A stretch of 64,000 nt of DNA. It comes from Aquabacterium olei. Lineage in GTDB: Bacteria; Pseudomonadota; Gammaproteobacteria; Burkholderiales; Burkholderiaceae_C. Below are positions 62,215-64,000 of this stretch, piece after piece (within the stretch, counting starts at the first letter, position 1; each line of letters begins with the position of its first letter). The stretch is taken from assembly GCF_003100395.1 (NCBI RefSeq), contig NZ_CP029210.1, positions 1,054,001-1,118,000 on the forward strand, written 5' to 3'. A program made the translations under genes and the position numbers. The notes under the pieces were generated by a model, which worked only from the letters and a program-made list of their open reading frames with translations, searched no databases and had not been told where the DNA came from.

Positions 62215-63777
62215 ATGAGCCTGCTGAAGTCCGCCTCCATTGTCTCGGTGATGACGCTCGCGTCGCGCATCACCGGCCTGATCCGCGAACTGCTGATCGC
62301 CGCGGCCTTCGGGGCCAGCGCCACCACCGACGCCTTCAACGTCGCCTTCCGCATTCCCAACCTGCTGCGTCGGCTGTTTGCCGAAGGGGCGTTCTCGCAG
62401 GCCTTCGTGCCCATCCTGGCCGAGAGCCGCACGCGCCAGGGCGACGACGCCACCCGCGACCTCGTCAACGCGGTCGGCACGGTGCTGTTCGGCGCGTTGC
62501 TGGTGGTCTGCGTGGTGGGCTCGGTGGGCGCGCCGGTGCTGGTGTGGCTGATGGCCTCTGGTCTGAAGGACAGCGGCGGCTTCGACCAGGCGGTGGTGAT
62601 GACGCGCTGGATGTTTCCCTACATCGGCTTCATGTCGCTGGTGGCCCTGAGCGCTGGCATCCTCAACACCTGGAGCCGCTTCGCCGTGCCGGCCGTCACG
62701 CCGGTGTTGCTCAACCTGAGCATGATCGGCGCAGCGGCCCTGCTGGCGCCGTTCTTTCGCACCCGGGGCATCGAGCCCGTGTACGCGCTGGCGGTGGGCG
62801 TGATGGTGGGCGGCCTGTTGCAGCTGGGCGTGCAGGTGCCCGCGCTGATGAAGATCGGCATGGCGCCCCGCATCGGCCTGACCTGGTCGCGCTTCAAGGC
62901 GGCCTGGCATCACCCCGGCGTGGGCCGCATCCTGCGGCAGATGGCGCCGGCCGTGCTGGGTGTCTCGGTGGCGCAGGTGTCGCTGCTGGTGAACACGCAG
63001 ATCGCCTCGCACCTGGGCGCCGGGGCCGTGTCCTGGCTGACCTACGCCGACCGCCTGATGGAGTTTCCCACCGCCATGCTGGGCGTGGCGCTCGGCGTGG
63101 TGCTGCTGCCGCAACTGTCGCGCGCCCAGGCGAGCGGCGACACCGACAAGTTCTCGGGCCTGCTCGACTGGGGGCTGCGCCTCGTGATGCTGCTGGCGCT
63201 GCCCAGTGCGGTGGCGCTGCTGGTGTTCTCCAAGCCGTTGGTGGCCGTGCTGTACCACTATGGCCGCTTCAGCCCGACCGACGTCCAGCAGACCGTGCTG
63301 GCGCTGTCGTGCTACGGCGTCGGGCTGATGGGCCTGATCGGCGTGAAGGTGCTGGCGCCGGGCTTCTACGCCACGCAGGACATCCGCACGCCGGTGCGCA
63401 TCGGCATCACGGTGCTGGTGATCACGCAGGGCTTCAACGCGGTGTTCGTGCCCTGGCTGGGCCATGCGGGCCTGGCGCTGTCCATCGGGCTGGGATCGTT
63501 GGTCAATGCAGGCTGGCTGCTGATCGGCCTGCGCAAGGCCGGGCGCTACCAGCCGGCGCCGGGCTGGGCGCTGTTCGCGGTGCGTGTCGCGGTGGCGACG
63601 GCCTTGCTGGGGGGCGGGCTGTGGCTGGCGTCCACCCATCTGGACTGGGTGGCGCTGCGCAGCCAGCCGCTGGTGCGCATCGGCGCGATGGCCGGCTGCC
63701 TGGTGGCCGCTGCCGTGGTCTATTTCGGGGCGCTGGCGGCATCGGGCCTGAACCTGCGGCAGGCCATCCGGCGCTGA
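62215..63777 (+). CDS. murJ: Lipid II flippase MurJ (MviN)
   Basis: 520 residues, about 14 membrane helices, MATE-like MOP superfamily. The N-terminus MSLLKSASIVSVMTLASRITGLIRE and FRIPNLLRRLFAEGAFSQAFVP match MurJ closely, including the conserved Arg residues lining the cavity. It moves lipid II across the inner membrane for peptidoglycan synthesis. The start is fixed by alignment of the N-terminus with E. coli MurJ. It converges with radA across 25 bp. Confidence 0.97.
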   Translation: MSLLKSASIVSVMTLASRITGLIRELLIAAAFGASATTDAFNVAFRIPNLLRRLFAEGAFSQAFVPILAESRTRQGDDATRDLVNAVGTVLFGALLVVCVVGSVGAPVLVWLMASGLKDSGGFDQAVVMTRWMFPYIGFMSLVALSAGILNTWSRFAVPAVTPVLLNLSMIGAAALLAPFFRTRGIEPVYALAVGVMVGGLLQLGVQVPALMKIGMAPRIGLTWSRFKAAWHHPGVGRILRQMAPAVLGVSVAQVSLLVNTQIASHLGAGAVSWLTYADRLMEFPTAMLGVALGVVLLPQLSRAQASGDTDKFSGLLDWGLRLVMLLALPSAVALLVFSKPLVAVLYHYGRFSPTDVQQTVLALSCYGVGLMGLIGVKVLAPGFYATQDIRTPVRIGITVLVITQGFNAVFVPWLGHAGLALSIGLGSLVNAGWLLIGLRKAGRYQPAPGWALFAVRVAVATALLGGGLWLASTHLDWVALRSQPLVRIGAMAGCLVAAAVVYFGALAASGLNLRQAIRR

Positions 63778-63802
63778 GCCTTTCCGACCGCGCCGTCGGG
63801 GA

Positions 63803-64000
63803 TCACATCAGCGAACGCACCAGCTCCATCGCCTCTTCCACGCGTTCCACCGCGTGGATGGTCAGCCCCTCGATGGGTTTCTTGGGCGCGTTGGCCTTGG
63901 GCACCACCGCGATCGAGAAGCCCAGCTTGGCGGCTTCCTTCAGCCGGTCCTGCCCGCGCGGGGCGGGGCGCACTTCGCCGGCCAGGCCCACTTCGCCAAA
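63803..64000 (-). CDS. radA: DNA repair protein RadA, C-terminal fragment (cut by window edge)
   Basis: The frame is open to the last base. The visible 65 residues (FGEVGLAGEVRPAPRGQDRLKEAAKLGF, then AVVPKANAPKKPIEGLTIHAVERVEEAMELV) match the C-terminal Lon-protease-like domain of RadA/Sms, which processes branched recombination intermediates. The stop is at 63803. The N-terminal zinc finger and RecA core lie outside the window. Confidence 0.9.
   Translation of the reverse strand, partial: FGEVGLAGEVRPAPRGQDRLKEAAKLGFSIAVVPKANAPKKPIEGLTIHAVERVEEAMELVRSLM

Overview
The window is high-GC, gene-dense chromosomal DNA from a betaproteobacterium, most likely a flagellated member of the Burkholderiales (Leptothrix/Rubrivivax/Aquabacterium-like). 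That placement is inferred from gene content: a type II homoserine kinase, a DUF3579 gene next to argD, a BPSS1780-type membrane protein, recG-oxyR adjacency and an FlhF/FlhG flagellar cluster. I see no rRNA, tRNA, CRISPR array, transposase or prophage gene.

Layout. 1-3.7 kb: a fused lysophospholipid transporter/acyltransferase (cut by the window edge), a CAAX-type membrane protease and an endonuclease/exonuclease/phosphatase-fold protein. 3.7-8.3 kb (minus strand): queA, a hybrid histidine kinase and tgt in one tight operon, so a sensor sits inside the queuosine pair. 8.4-14.5 kb: a small conserved protein, recG, oxyR, a membrane protein with thrB, and a small outer-membrane barrel. 14.5-20 kb: polA, then ppk1 behind a clear Pho box, then sixA.

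20-37.6 kb is the most unusual region. A five-gene minus-strand operon reads, in order of transcription: TolC-like lipoprotein, periplasmic adaptor, a giant protein of about 2945 residues, a GAF-like/HlyD membrane adaptor, and an M50 zinc metalloprotease fused to a HlyD-type adaptor. The giant protein has no Sec signal and no RTX repeats. It starts with an LEPR/MFDGA-like motif and carries ten near-identical Ig-like repeats. No ABC ATPase is encoded anywhere nearby. A divergent response regulator/histidine kinase pair lies next to the operon, and a nearly identical 10-bp-spaced direct repeat occurs both between the two regulator genes and upstream of the tolC-like gene. I read this as a dedicated, two-component-controlled, ABC-less type-I-like export system for a large surface adhesin.

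37.6-48.9 kb: ybgC-tolQ-tolR-tolA without tolB/pal, an orphan GspE/PilB-type ATPase with MshEN-like repeats, the prkA-yeaH-spoVR stress trio, and a glutathione S-transferase. 49-58.7 kb: flhB-flhA-flhF-flhG-fliA behind a good sigma-28 promoter, which would close a positive loop on FliA, followed by two chemoreceptor genes. 58.7-64 kb: argF and argD (minus) with a terminator-like hairpin in the argD leader, a DUF3579 gene, rpsT, murJ and the 3' end of radA.

Four genes (oxyR, polA, ybgC, murJ) have a -10-like hexamer exactly 6-7 nt before the start codon and no Shine-Dalgarno sequence, which suggests leaderless mRNAs. All functional calls come from reading the sequence. No database search was run.
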